From positions 3,410,001 through 3,474,000 of the forward strand of contig JAUKUA010000001.1 of the NCBI GenBank assembly GCA_030549175.1: a stretch of DNA of 64,000 bases. The letters run 5' to 3'. This document shows positions 19,846-30,699 of the stretch, piece by piece. The stretch's first letter is position 1. The number at the start of each line of letters is the position of its first letter. The notes beneath the pieces are model-generated. The model worked only from the letters and a program-made list of their open reading frames with translations. It searched no databases and was not told where the DNA came from. The translations under genes and the position numbers were made by a program. This DNA comes from Lasiosphaeris hirsuta (taxonomy: Eukaryota > Ascomycota > Sordariomycetes > Sordariales > Lasiosphaeriaceae).

Positions 19846-22800
19846 TTACTGGTCATCCAAACCATCCTCCTCGGCAGCTAGCATCTCAGCATAGTCATCG
19901 GCCGAAGCGAATGTCGGCAGGCTCTTCATCTCCTTCCGGTTGAGTCTGCTCCTGCGTCTCTCATCCGAAGGTTCCTGTTCGGCATCATCTTCGGCATCCT
20001 CCTCGCTAGCGTCAGAACCATCGACCCCGTCGGAATCATCGAATATGCCCTCAAAGCCAGCATCAGACTCATCCGACCCAATATCCGACATCTTGCCCGC
20101 CTCATCATCCACGTCCACGTCCAGGTCGTCGTAATCCTCCATGTCCATATCAGAACCATTGTCGGCCTCCTCTCCTTCAACTTCTGGCCTGGAGTTGACA
20201 AGGGCCTCCCATATCTTCCCCTCTGCCTCTTCATCATCAGAACCTGCGTTGGCTGCCAATGCCTTCTTCGCCCGGGCAGCCTCTCCAGGTTTACCGATCC
20301 GTGTAAAGTATTCGTGGAAGAACACATCTTCGGCAGAAACATCCTCTGCCTTCAAATTCCAGAACGAAGCCGAGTTGACGATGGGCTGTTGCCTGGCATT
20401 GACCCTACTGGACACTACCAGGTGCGAGGTGCTGCCTGAGGCAAGAACCGGTTGCATGATGGAGCCACCTCGCTTAGTTTCGCCAGCCTTAGGATTGCGA
20501 TAGACAAACTTGTCTAGGAAATGCATCAAAGTATGGCTTGCCAAGTCCGGCTTAGGGAGCGGTTTCTGCCGATTGACGAGGTTTGCAGCAAACATGCCAA
20601 CCGAAGGGTGAAAGTGCGTAAGAAATGGTACCTAAATATGGGTTGTCAACAACATTCGCCTTAACAAGTCGGGGCGTTCAGGACTTACAATTTCCCAAAG
20701 GCAACTCCGGTGGGCATTGCTGTGTTCAGGGTCTCGCTTTCGGCCGTCATAGGTAAACGCCTGCTGTGTGCTGAGTGCAACAGGTACCTGTGGCACAGTG
20801 CTGTACTCATCGCCAGTAACATCCCGATAGACCTCATCGCCATCTCCGTTGTCCTCAGGCACGTCCAACAGAGCATGCAAATCAGGAAAAATACTCTTCA
20901 TTTCAGTTATGAGAAAAAGTATCCCGCATGCAAAGGATGGCTGGTGAAGCGTCAAGATTTGAACCAGACGTTTGACAAATGCCTTGACTCGCCTGACGTC
21001 TGCGTCATTCTTCATGGACCGGAAAAGAAGATTGAGGTACAATGCCTGCTTGGATGATGCGAGGAGCCGGGGGTCCAAGAGCGATTCATACAGTGTTCGG
21101 TAGAACCTTTCAACGGCGAGATGCTTCGATGTGGCAAGCTGCTGGATGAGCATCAATGCCTGCACGCTTGTATTGAAATTGGACGAGTGTGTTATCCGGA
21201 ACAGCGTGTCGAGATGCTTCTCCAATGTCGAGTCGTTGCTAGTAGTGAAGGGAATGGCACGGTTGACACCAGTGAGCAAGGACGATACAAGCTTTTGGGT
21301 TGTCTCCTGTTCATGGTCCGTCACGTCCGGATGAGGTTGTTGGTCCGTGTAGGGGTGCTTTCTTCTCATTCCCTTCTTCCGGCCAGGCGCAGCCTTCTTC
21401 TCCGAGTCGGCAGCATCAAGCCCACCCAGCGAGTCGTTCTTCAAAAGAGAAAGAAAAGCCTCAAAATATATCCGTAACAAGCTATCTGCCACAGACGGCT
21501 CCTTGGTGCTCAAAATGGTCTGGTTCAGAGTATTGATTGCATAGTACCTGGTTCGAATACTCTGCCCGGGTTTCAGCAGGACTTCCTGTTCGATGGCGTT
21601 GATGATGACCGCCTTCATCCCAGGGTGAAGATTGAGTAGTTGAAGAATGAGGTAAGATGTCCTCGACGCAATCTTCCGCTCCCGGTCACCAAGTTTGTTG
21701 ACCAGTAGCCGAAGAAGATTGGCCTCCTGTTCCGGTTTGCTCTTGAGGAGCCCGAAGACAAAGTCGAGAGCTCGCGATCTCGAATACTCGATCTCATCCG
21801 AGCACCAGACTTCAAGCAATTGAATAATTCGGAAGTAAGCACTCTTGAGCCACTCCTCGTACGCCCACATCATCAAATGGGATCGATTCAGATTTCCGGG
21901 CAATTGTTGCCCCTGCTGCCAGCTCATCACTCCGTGCTCGAGTAAGGACCCCAGCAGCGCCGGCTGGGCATTGAAGGGCCGAAGACGACGGTCGGCGGGC
22001 AGGATTGCCCCGTTTCCAACAAGATCCACAAGAGCTCCCAGAGCAGCGATCGCCTGGCCACGGCTTTTCTTCGCGGCTAGATTTATGAGACTCTCTAGCG
22101 CCTTGCGGTTATGTACTGGAGACTCCTGGATCGACAAAGTCAAAGCAGAGACTTTATCCGACAAAGTTCCAGAGGTCATTATTGTGGACATGAACTTTTG
22201 TGCGGAGCGAGAAGATTGTATGGCGCTGTAGGCGGAAGTATCTTGTTCGAGCAGGCTTTCGGCATAGGTCTTGAGGTTTGCAATGGCGTAAGAGTGTTGA
22301 CTGATGCCTTGGCCGGTAGCTCCCGGAGGCAATTCATCAACACTGATAGCATGCCAATCAGGACGGGGCTCGAAGATCTATGAAGGTGGTCTGTTAGTAA
22401 GGACATTTCCATGCTGCGTCGATGATTTCCCACAGACTTGGTGTACTGACCAACTTCCCAGAGTGTTTCGGCTGGCGAGTTTCTACCAGCGGTGGAAGGG
22501 CATTTCTCTTAGCGTCGGCTACCTCAACAGCATTTTGTTGTTCCTGCTCTTCCTGCTCCTCTAGTGCTTCTGCGCCGTGTTCCTTGTCAACATTCCCGAC
22601 GAACTCGGAGTCGGTGTCTTCCTCGACGGGCAAATCGTGAAAACCTAAACCCGAGGCAAATCTGGCGAGCTCGTTTCTGAACGCCTCGTCGACCGGCAGC
22701 TCCGAAACCTTGGGTTTATCAACGGGCCCATCCTCATTATCCGAATCGATGTTGGCGACAAGCTCGTAATCCGCCTCGTCTCCACCCAGCGCTAGGATTT

Positions 22801-23071
22801 CGTCCAGAAGAGCGCTCGATGGCGTCTTCCTTTGCTGGCTATTATCCAGTACGTTCTTCTCCTTGGGGAGCATGGCGCCTGATAGACGCGTTTGGCGTCT
22901 CTTCAGCCCTGGGCCTGCCTCTGTCTCGTGCGACCGCTTCCGCTTCGCTGGAACCTCATTCTCAGGCTTCAAGAAAGATTTGTCGATCTTAGTCGTCAAT
23001 TGAGCAAGCGCGGCCTCATCTAAGCTGGGGGCCTCGGTCTTCTTCTTCTGTTTCGTCCGTGTTGAGCCCAT
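19846..23071 (-). CDS. MAK21: Ribosome biogenesis protein MAK21/NOC1 (CCAAT-binding factor family)
   Basis: Three exons: 23071-22451, 22377-20689 and 20631-19846. The introns are 73 nt (GTCAGT donor) and 57 nt (GTAAGT donor), both in phase 0, and the product is 1031 residues, close to yeast Mak21. The N-terminus is basic (MGSTRTKQKKK), then acidic; KLIFEPRPDWHAI follows at the first splice. A HEAT-like helical region covers about 230-600, and the CBF/Mak21 core lies at about 600-760 (including VERFYRTLYESLLDPRL and KQALYLNLLFRSMK). HFHPSVGMFA precedes a long acidic C-terminal tail rich in Asp/Glu/Ser and a basic end. The protein acts with Noc2 in the nucleolus in early 60S pre-ribosome maturation. 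It shares a 361-bp divergent promoter with the prolyl-tRNA synthetase gene. Confidence 0.95.
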
Positions 23072-23432
23072 CTTCTTCCTTGCGGTTGGTGGCGTCGTAG
23101 CAAAGTTCGTCGGCCGAGAGAGTGGTTGCGTGTCGAGGGGCGCAGGATGGAAAGCAGGGAGCTACCGAAAAAAAGTTTTAAAACCCAGTCGCAGCCTCAG
23201 AGTGCCCCGCCCCACCATAAATGCCCAGGGGTTAGCAAACCAATGGTGGACCCCTCCTGTACAGACTAGGCGATTAACGATTCCATCACACTGGGGCCTT
23301 CGAGCTGGGAGCTTGGATAAAATTTGGCGGGGGGCTCAACCACATGATTCCTTCCACCGCCAGACCGATAACCACACGTAACAACACGTAACTTTGCGTT
23401 GAGATGTTACGGAACTACAAGGGAAGCTGCAA
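23072..23432. promoter_or_regulatory. Short divergent promoter between MAK21 and the prolyl-tRNA synthetase gene
   Basis: Only 361 bp separate the two divergent start codons. Near the right side the motif CACGTAAC occurs twice in close succession (about 23,374-23,392). Both products serve translation (cytosolic ribosome assembly and mitochondrial tRNA charging), so shared control is plausible but not shown. Confidence 0.55.
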
Positions 23433-25282
23433 ATGAAGATGCTTCAGCAAGCATCTCGGCTCTCTCGAGTCTGGATACCAGGCGGAGGCATTGCCGCGTC
23501 GGGGACCGAAGACGGCTACTCTAAGCTGATACGCGCTGGCTACCTGCGCCCGTCGCATTCAGGTATATTCCACTTGCTTCCACTAGGACGACGGGTCCAA
23601 GAAAAAGTCGAAAGACTGATCGCCAGGCACATGGAAGAGTCGCTTGGTATGTCTCGATCCTTGTTCACCGGGGTCTCGGGGACGATACTCACGCACATCC
23701 TGCTCGCCAGCGGCCTCTAGGGTCTCACTGTCATCCATATCGGCCGAAGCGCTGTGGGAGAAAAGCGGCCGTCTCCAGAACGTTGCCTCTGAGGTTTGTC
23801 TACGTTTGTGCCCGTCGCTGGCTTGCTGATGCTGATGTCTTCTCACAGCTCTTCCGGTTTTCTGATCGTAAAGATGTGCCGTATCTGTTGTCACCAACAC
23901 ACGAAGAGGAGATCACGTCCCTGGTAGCCAGAACGGTGAACTCATACAAAGATCTTCCGCTTCGGTTGTATCAAATCACGCGCAAGTACCGTGACGAGTT
24001 CCGGCCCCGTCATGGTCTTCTTCGTAGCCGCGAATTCACCATGAAGGATCTGTATACCTTTGACAGCGACCGCCAATCTGCCCTCGAGACTTATGCCAAG
24101 GTCCGCAGCGCTTACTCTGCCATCTTCTCCGATATGAAGCTGCCAGTTCTGGCGGCCAGGGCCAGCTCCGGCGATATGGGAGGTGACCTCAGCCACGAAT
24201 ATCACCTCCCCACTCCGCTCGGCGACGATCGTGTCATTCATTGTGACTCTTGCGACTACGTCATCAACGAGGAAATAGCCGAGTCGGCGACGTCCAAAGA
24301 GATAATTGCTGGCGAAGAGCTTGGTGTATGGCGGGGTATTTCAAAAGACAGGTCAACGCTGGTCAACGTTTGGTATCCCAGAAGAACGACTCTGCCTGGG
24401 GGTAAAAATGAACGCGAGTACACCGATATGGACATCAAAATCTCCGCAGTCAAATCACTAGTCTCCGACCTGGACACCGCTGTTGGGGATGCCACACCAC
24501 TGTGGTCGACTGCTGTCAGTGGCCCAATCAGGACAGCAAAAAGACTGGTGAGCATTGCAGACAGCCGGATTCCTTCATCACTACTTCAGCAAGTGAGATC
24601 CGGCCTACTTGAGGATATAGTATGGCCCGCGAGACTTGAATCCCCATTGCCATCGTTCCCCGTAACCGTGTATGACGGTAGTGAAGCAGTCGATATGGAC
24701 CTCAACCTTCTTCGAATCCGTACTGGCGACCACTGCCCCGAATGCTCATCAGGAGTACTGAAGGCAGAGAGAGCAATAGAGCTTGGCCACACATTCCATC
24801 TCGGAACCCGCTACTCTGCACCACTAGGAGCAACAATCGCTGTACCTCAGAAGAAAACAAACACACCCATCGAGATGGGATGTTATGGAATCGGAATATC
24901 CCGTCTCATTGGTGCAGTCGCAGAGCATATGGCTGATGATGTGGGTCTCAATTGGCCTGCTATTATTGCACCATATTCATGCGTTATTATACCAAGAAAG
25001 CAAAGCGACGAAGCAGATGCAACAAAGGTCTACAGGCATATTATTGGCGCCTCGACTACAAGTAAAGAGCGCCTAGATGTGGTCGTTGACGATAGAGAGA
25101 GAACTCTGCCATGGAAACTTAATGACGCCGACCTCATTGGTTTCCCTGTGATTATTATACTTGGCCGAGAGTGGCATATATCACGCCGGGTTGAGGTACA
25201 GTGTCGGAGACTTGGAATGAAGGGTTTAATAGAAATGGAAAGGCTAGCATACGTAGTAGATCAACTTTATAGAGATCTATGA
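23433..25282 (+). CDS. AIM10: Prolyl-tRNA synthetase, bacterial/mitochondrial type
   Basis: Three exons: 23433-23646, 23711-23793 and 23849-25282. The introns are 64 nt (GTATGT donor) and 55 nt (GTTTGT donor), and the product is 576 residues, the length I recall for yeast Aim10. The N-terminus (MKMLQQASRLSRVW) suits mitochondrial import. Class II core: GIFHLLPLGRRVQEK (motif 1 region), YLLSPTHEEEIT, motif 2 in YRDEFRPRHGLLRSREF with MKDLYTFD, a shortened insertion-like region starting IHCDSCDYVINEE, and motif 3 GCYGIGISRLIGAV. A C-terminal anticodon-binding domain starts near PYSCVIIPRKQ and ends VVDQLYRDL. It charges mitochondrial tRNA-Pro. The last 400 bp are somewhat AT-richer but intact. 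Transposon sequence begins about 60 bp after the stop. Confidence 0.93.
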
Positions 25283-25341
25283 AGAGGAAAATAGTAAAAG
25301 AATAAGAGGAATTGAAGAAGAGACTATGTCAGATGGAACAG

Positions 25342-25542
25342 TGTCACACTGCTGGGCTCACCTAAGGTCAACAAGGTGAATCACCTCCTTAACCTGGGCT
25401 CACGGTGACGGTCACAGTAACGGCCACATCGTAGCTCAACCTGTAAGACACGCAACACATGATCATGGCCACTGGACTCACACTGACAGGTTCATGAGGA
25501 CCTGAAGAAGTGGAGCCAAGCCCGCACCCAGGTCGATGGATC
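25342..25542 (+). mobile_element. Fragment related to the family A LTR 5' end
   Basis: It starts TGTCACACTGCTGGGCTCAC, close to the family A LTR start (TGTCACACTGGTAGGCTCAC), and keeps the following block (GGTCAACAAGG). After about 100 bp it diverges (TGACGGTCACAGTAACGGCC). It is GC-richer and less mutated than neighbouring relics. It is cut off exactly where the TGTTACAACC repeat B begins, which suggests that B inserted into it. It is the leftmost transposon sequence in the window. Confidence 0.6.
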
Positions 25543-26690
25543 TGTTACAACCTGTGCACTGTGTAGCGAGCTACTTAGTGTTGAATGACAGAACGCAAGG
25601 CAGAACGCCTAAACGGGGAAGGGGACTGATCAATTGAAGGCAAGTCTCTCAGACGGCTGATCACACTCTGTCAAACAGATTGCTATCACCAGAGTTTTGA
25701 AGTAATACTTCGGGATACAACAGAATGTAATTGCTTGCGTGAGGAACAGGAGTCCTCACGCTCCAAGGCGTCTACATGTTGGCTATTTGTATCTATCTAG
25801 AGGGTAGTCATACTAGGTAGATTATATCCTTTGATCTGCTTGCTCTGTTACTCTGTGAGGGAGTAGTGGGAAAGTGAGAGTATCCTTCTCTACTTGCTTT
25901 GTTGCTCTGTGACAGAGTGGAGGGAGCGCGGGAGTATCGTCACTGATTGGCTGCCCCGCTGCCCGTTCCCGTACTTCTTGTTACATGACTTCTTGGTAAA
26001 GTGGGATGTGATACGTACCTCCTTCTCCCAAGTTCTTTTTCTACAAAGGACTGCAGGATAAAACCTTTTCCCTTCTTCTACCATACCTAACAATCGTGTA
26101 GCTAAGAAACCTTGTCCCTTTACCTCCCGTCGTCACGACTCTGCCGAGTTTATCTTAATCTTTAGAATCGCAATGTCCGTTAGTTGTTTTCGTTGTAAAT
26201 CGTTTGGTATTAAATCGTCTTATAAGGTCGCGAGTCGTAGTGAATCTTACGGGCCCTACCTTTGTACGAATACGAGAGGTTGTAATGTATATAATAATGA
26301 TCACAAGGCTTTTTATCACGTTCTTAACGAGAAACGTTATCTTAATTAGGAGAAGAAGGGTGTCTATTTAAACTCCTTTGGCTAGAGGCTTAATCTCGTA
26401 CTTTCAAAGAATGTACTAAAGTATTATTTAACTCTGAGATTGATCTCCTTTAGGAGAAGGACTGTTAGGTCTAGGTTGTAAAGTTCTTTCCTCTGACCTT
26501 TGACTAAGACAGCCTCTTTATTAAAAATATTTTCTTAGACTTTGGGTAAATATTCTTTTTTTCCTAACAATATTAGAAAAAAATAGAAATTTATTAACTT
26601 ATTTTAACTTTATATTTAGGTATATAGGGTCTTTATAAGTCTTTTATAACATTTAGTTAATATCGGGAATTTACTAGCTCTAGTAACATA
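25543..26690 (+). mobile_element. Repeat family B, copy 1 (LTR-like end plus a CxxC reading frame)
   Basis: It begins TGTTACAACCTGTGCACT and aligns along about 1.15 kb with the copy at 48,275. The first 550 bp (to 26,092) start TGTTA and end CCTAACA, so TGTTA/TAACA could be LTR termini, but sequence beyond TAACA is shared between the copies too. A reading frame from an ATG at 26,173 starts MSVSCFRCKSFGIKSSYK, continues with further Cys and Gly residues, and breaks at a TAG after about 60 codons. The original element class is unclear. The right end meets the direct-repeat element at 26,692. Confidence 0.55.
26173..26349 (+). pseudogene. Broken CxxC (zinc-finger-like) ORF of repeat B
   Basis: The frame runs from ATG through CFRC and a later Cys/Gly-rich segment (TNTRGCNV) to a TAG at about 26,347. 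The second copy (about 48,921 onward) keeps the same frame for longer, with ATG changed to ATA and several Cys codons changed to Tyr, consistent with G-to-A changes. The spacing of Cys residues suggests a small zinc-binding domain, possibly gag-like or DNA-binding. I cannot assign it further. Confidence 0.4.
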
Positions 26691-26691
26691 G

Positions 26692-27533
26692 TGTAATAAC
26701 CACTGCAAACTACATCAAGGTTGTGCATAAGCACTAGCTCCACGCAAGGCGTTCTTGCAAGGCTGTGCGTAAGCACAGCCTATAAGCAAGGCATACTGTA
26801 AAGACTCAAAAGCTCTATATATACTGTTGTACTCCCCAAATAGATTAAAATGGATCATGCACTTCACAACACTCATTCTCCCACCTATTATTGTGACTCC
26901 ACTTCACCAGCATTGCTTCCACCACCTCCTTTAAAATAATATCCTTTTTAGTTTTCTATAATACTAAGCTTCTTAATTTAATTACTTTACTTTTAATACT
27001 ATTTTAAAGTAGTATTTTTATGAAGATATTAAAGAGATTAATCTTAGTCTTGTTATTAATAAAACTTCGTTCGCAGACACTGAAATATCTTTTAATAGAA
27101 TGTTACTAAGTTTTAAATTTAATCTTATCTTTCTTATTATATCTTTTAAATCTAGTTATTATTACAACTATGTCTTAACTACGAGAATTATAAATTATAA
27201 CCATATACTTATGTATAATAGCTTAATTTATTTAAATAATATCGAAAAAAAATTATTATAACGTTAAGTAAAGAGATTAGTAATAATTCTTAAGAAGGTT
27301 ATAACAACCACTGCAAACTACATCAAGGCCGTGTATAAGCACTAGCTCCATGTAAAGCGTTCTTACAAGGCTGTGCATAAGCACTAGCTCTACGCAAGGC
27401 GTTCTTGCAAGGCATACTGCAAAAGCTCAAAAGCTCTCTATATATACTGCTGTGCTTCTCAGATAGATTAAAATTGATCATGTACTTTACAGCACTCTTT
27501 CTTCTACCTATTATTACTTCTATCACCTCCTTT
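26692..27533 (+). mobile_element. Small element bounded by two approximately 240-bp direct repeats
   Basis: Direct repeats lie at about 26,692-26,938 and 27,299-27,533. Both carry ACCACTGCAAACTACATCAAGG near the left end, internal duplicated GCGTTCTTGCAAGGC/GTGCATAAGCACTAGCTC blocks, a TATATATACT box, and end with CACCTCCTTT. The 360 bp between them match, on the minus strand, a gypsy gag capsid segment also seen at about 42,100-42,270. The layout (short LTR-like repeats with a TATA box flanking a gag scrap) resembles a terminal-repeat retrotransposon in miniature. Termini and any target duplication could not be fixed. Confidence 0.5.
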
Positions 27534-27567
27534 GAAAGGTTTTGGTAGCTCTTTTAAGATCATTCGA

Positions 27568-27591
27568 GATCACGTGACAAGTCACGTGATC
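27568..27591. repeat. Perfect hairpin: 11-bp arms with a 2-bp spacer
   Basis: GATCACGTGAC, AA, GTCACGTGATC: a perfect inverted repeat containing two CACGTG cores, untouched by the surrounding CpA-to-TpA decay. It could be a bHLH-type binding site, paired terminal inverted repeats of a vanished element, or a recombination junction. Confidence 0.8.
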
Positions 27592-28075
27592 TGTAGGACG
27601 TTATAATATATAATTATATAAAGTATGTTTAAGTATATTATAGCTTTCAAAGTACTATATCGTTTTGGCTAATAGGACTATAGGTAGGTTAATAATAAAA
27701 TCTATTACAATAGTATAAAATAGCTGTAGGGTTATATAGATAGGTATTATTTCTCCGTTCGTAAGTTACTTGTTAGTTTGGTTTTAGTAATAGGTTTTAT
27801 AAAACTAGATAAAATGTTTTACTTTTTATACCTTGTTAATAAAGTACATATTTTAAAGGTTACTTATTATCTTATAGAAACCAAAATAATACAATTTATC
27901 GTAAACTATCTTAAGTATTATCTTAATATATACCCTTAAGATATAGAGGTAACGTTTTCTATCGTAATTAATATGATATAGTAACTTGTTCCTAATCTCA
28001 AATGGTCTTATTAGAAGTCGTAGACGTCTCTTAGATACTTTAGTAAGTTTTTCTATCTTAGCTTTGATATTAATT
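27592..28075. other. AT-rich relic sequence, not assigned
   Basis: Strongly AT-rich and TpA-rich, with no open frame over 60 codons and no clear match to the other repeats by eye. It is probably decayed retroelement coding sequence. Confidence 0.4.
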
Positions 28076-29275
28076 TGTCACACGTACACATACCATAAAC
28101 CGGGTATGACTAGGACCCTACGTAGGTCGATAGGTTCTTAGCTCTGGCCGGGATCTCAAATACTACTCACAAGTCGAGCTAGCCTACTATAAGGGCTTAG
28201 CTCGTAGGCTATAGCATTACTAGACCTTAGATTTAGAACGACTGGCTACATAACCTCAGTATCGTGGTCAGGAGTTACATTAGCTAGCCAGGAGACCCAC
28301 ATGAGGTTTTAGTAGGACTTTGAAGGATAGGTCTCTTAGTTATCACGACGGTCCCAATAGATAACTTAAACCCCAACGTTCTCTGGAGTTTAGCCCAGTG
28401 GTAACAGATAGCTATAACCAAGCCTAAGAAGTCATAAAGGGAACCATCGTTATTTAACGTAAGTACTAAGGACATGAAGGAACCTCCGTGGTTATACTTA
28501 CCATACCATTGAAGTTAAGTACTAATACCGTCCGTTAACTATTGAGGAAAAGGTCAGTAATACTTAGTAAGAGCATTGATTGGTAAGGCGTGAGAGACGG
28601 GCAGCTAAGACCCTAGGCCGGTAAAGCGGCTAAGAAAGGATCTCTAGGTATCTTAGTACCTTGGTATATTATACATAGCCTCTATAAAAGAGACGAGGGA
28701 CCTATTATGGATTCTTAAGAGGAAGATGCTTCCTAGTCCTTTTTAGAAACAACCTAGAAAGATTACAAATTGAACTTCAGTGAAGCTGAGAAGTAATATA
28801 ACCTTATGAACCCTTCTATTTCTCATTAACTTGTAATTATGAAGTATCGTCTATTATCTTGTAATCGTTCTATCTCCTTACAATTACTAAGACTTTAAGT
28901 TACGAAGATCATCTCCCTTACCTCGTGTAAAAGCTCTAAGTCAGACTAATACTATTACCGGCCTAGAGTAGACGGTTAAGTTGATCTAGATCATAACTTT
29001 GTAGTTTGGTTATACTGAGGGTGATATATCTTAAGATTGTTATATCTTAGTCCTTATGACTGGCCGATATCATAGATAATCTTTCTTTCATTTTAAAATT
29101 AAACAAATCATTTTTAAACGATAGTAATGTCACTTCTCTCAAGCTTTTATACCACGGCAATTCACAGAAGAGAACCCAAAGTAACTACCAGGATGGAACT
29201 TATGATCTAGGAACCGCCCGAAATGATAGTTATAACTATCAAAAAATACTTATCACTTCCTTCAACAGCCTAAGC
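28076..29275 (+). mobile_element. Variant family A LTR (A') with the start of its internal region
   Basis: It starts TGTCACACGTACACAT and follows the family A LTR plan with many differences, ending CGATATCATA at 29,074. The same GATAATCTTTCT primer-site sequence follows at 29,075-29,086, then about 190 bp of gag leader, cut off by the 5' LTR of element C at 29,276. A related variant lies inverted at 45,057-45,903, so A' is a subfamily rather than a one-off. Confidence 0.65.
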
Positions 29276-30587
29276 TGTCACACTGGTAGGCTTACCTAGG
29301 TCAACAGGGTCATTGACCTCCTTGACCGAGCCACACCACTGGCACGAACCATACACACCCATTGACACACAGATATCTATCATGGATCAACGTAGAGAAG
29401 GGAACCATCATGGGGATAGCCACAATGTGGTTTAACCCCGGGACACGCTCCTACGTGTGGCTAACGGCCTATTTAGCCGGCACACAGGCCAGCGGATCTC
29501 CATAAGTACCCACGGGTCGCGACGGGATACCTAGAACCACTCACAAGCCAGAGTAGCCGTACAACGGATCTTGCCCGCGTTAGGCAACGTCATTAGACTT
29601 CAGATTTGTCATGGACAAGCCACTCAACCTTAGTATCGTGATCAGGGCCTACATTGTCAGCCAAGGTCCTACAGTTAGTCTTTCGAATCATGGACCTCCC
29701 CGCTATCGCTGGCATTTCTTTGGAAGACCTGGAACCTAACGTTCTCCGGAGTCTAGCTTCAGTGGTGACAGGTGGTCATGACTCCCGCGTATGAGTCACG
29801 AAGGGAACCGTTACTATGACAGCCGACATGGGATCGACCTAATAGTACTGTAGCCAACGTAAGTACTAAGGACGTGAAGGAATACCTACAGCGATAGACA
29901 CCATGCTACTTAAGCTGTACGGATAAGTATTAATACCGGCCGTGGACCGACGTATGATGGGCCGGCTTCACTTGGCTCGTAGCCACGGATTTATAAGGCG
30001 TGAGAGACGGGCGGCTAGAAAGGAGATTCGGGACCGACAGGCGGCTAAGAGGATCCTTTAGGTATTTTAGTATCCTTGTATCTTATATATAGCCTTTTAT
30101 AAAAGGACGGGTACGTTACAATGGATTCTCGAGAGGAAGAAGCTTTCTAGTTCTCTTTAGACAAACCTAGAAAGATTATCAGCTGAACTTTAGTGAAGCT
30201 AAGGGGTAATATAATCTTGTAAACCTTTTTGTTTCTTCTGACTTGTAACTACGAAGTATTATATCCTATCTTCTGTTAGATCATTCTATCTCCCTAAACC
30301 TCCTTCTCCTTAGCTTTCTACTACTTTATATTATAATAGTTAACTTCCTTACCGTTCTGTCCTAAAGTTTTAAATCGGACTTTGTACTTATTAGTCTTAT
30401 GAAGATTAACTCTCTAAGTTCATTATATAAAAGCTCTAAACTAGACTAATAATAATTGTTAGAGTAGTTTATTAAATAATAAAGTCGAGAATTGAGAAAG
30501 GTTAAAGCTTTATGATCTAATTTCTTATTTGATATTTTATCTTATGGTTATTATACCTTAGACCTTCGGTAGCTAGCCTATATCATA
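29276..30587 (+). repeat. 5' LTR of element C
   Basis: About 1.31 kb, starting TGTCACACTGGTAGGC and ending CTATATCATA (a less mutated copy ends GGCCTGTGTTACA). TATAAAAGG at 30,098 marks the promoter. AGAAAGATTATC at 30,169 is the likely transcript start. The first half (U3) is visibly GC-richer than the R-U5 part. Confidence 0.8.
30098..30180 (+). promoter_or_regulatory. LTR promoter and inferred transcript start of family A
   Basis: TATAAAAGG at 30,098-30,106 is followed 63-71 nt later by AGAAAGATTATC (30,169-30,180), whose exact reverse complement, GATAATCTTTCT, follows the LTR at 30,588. In self-priming Tf1-like elements the first bases of the mRNA pair with that site, so the start of R is inferred here. 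The same two sites recur in the other LTR copies. Confidence 0.6.
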
Positions 30588-30599
30588 GATAATCTTTCT
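30588..30599 (+). promoter_or_regulatory. Primer binding site of family A (self-complementary to the LTR)
   Basis: GATAATCTTTCT immediately follows the 5' LTR, where retrotransposons keep their primer binding site. It lacks the TGG expected for pairing with a tRNA 3' end. It is unchanged at 29,075, 51,361, 56,111 and 63,806 despite heavy decay around it. Confidence 0.65.
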
Positions 30600-30699
30600 T
30601 TGTTCAATCTCTAAATAATTCGTTACTAGCTATCATATCATTTATAATAGCCGGTAACCTTTTATTATATTTAGCTACGATCCGAGGTAGGGAAATCGA

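Noticed and set aside
1..25300. Secondary-metabolite or resistance gene cluster
   Set aside because: The genes are unrelated housekeeping functions (V-ATPase, sulfate activation, ribosome assembly, tRNA charging) with no backbone synthase, cytochrome P450 or transporter.
1..25300. tRNA or rRNA genes
   Set aside because: No stretch combining A-box and B-box with a cloverleaf was found by eye. GTTCGA-like matches seen lie within coding exons or lack partners.
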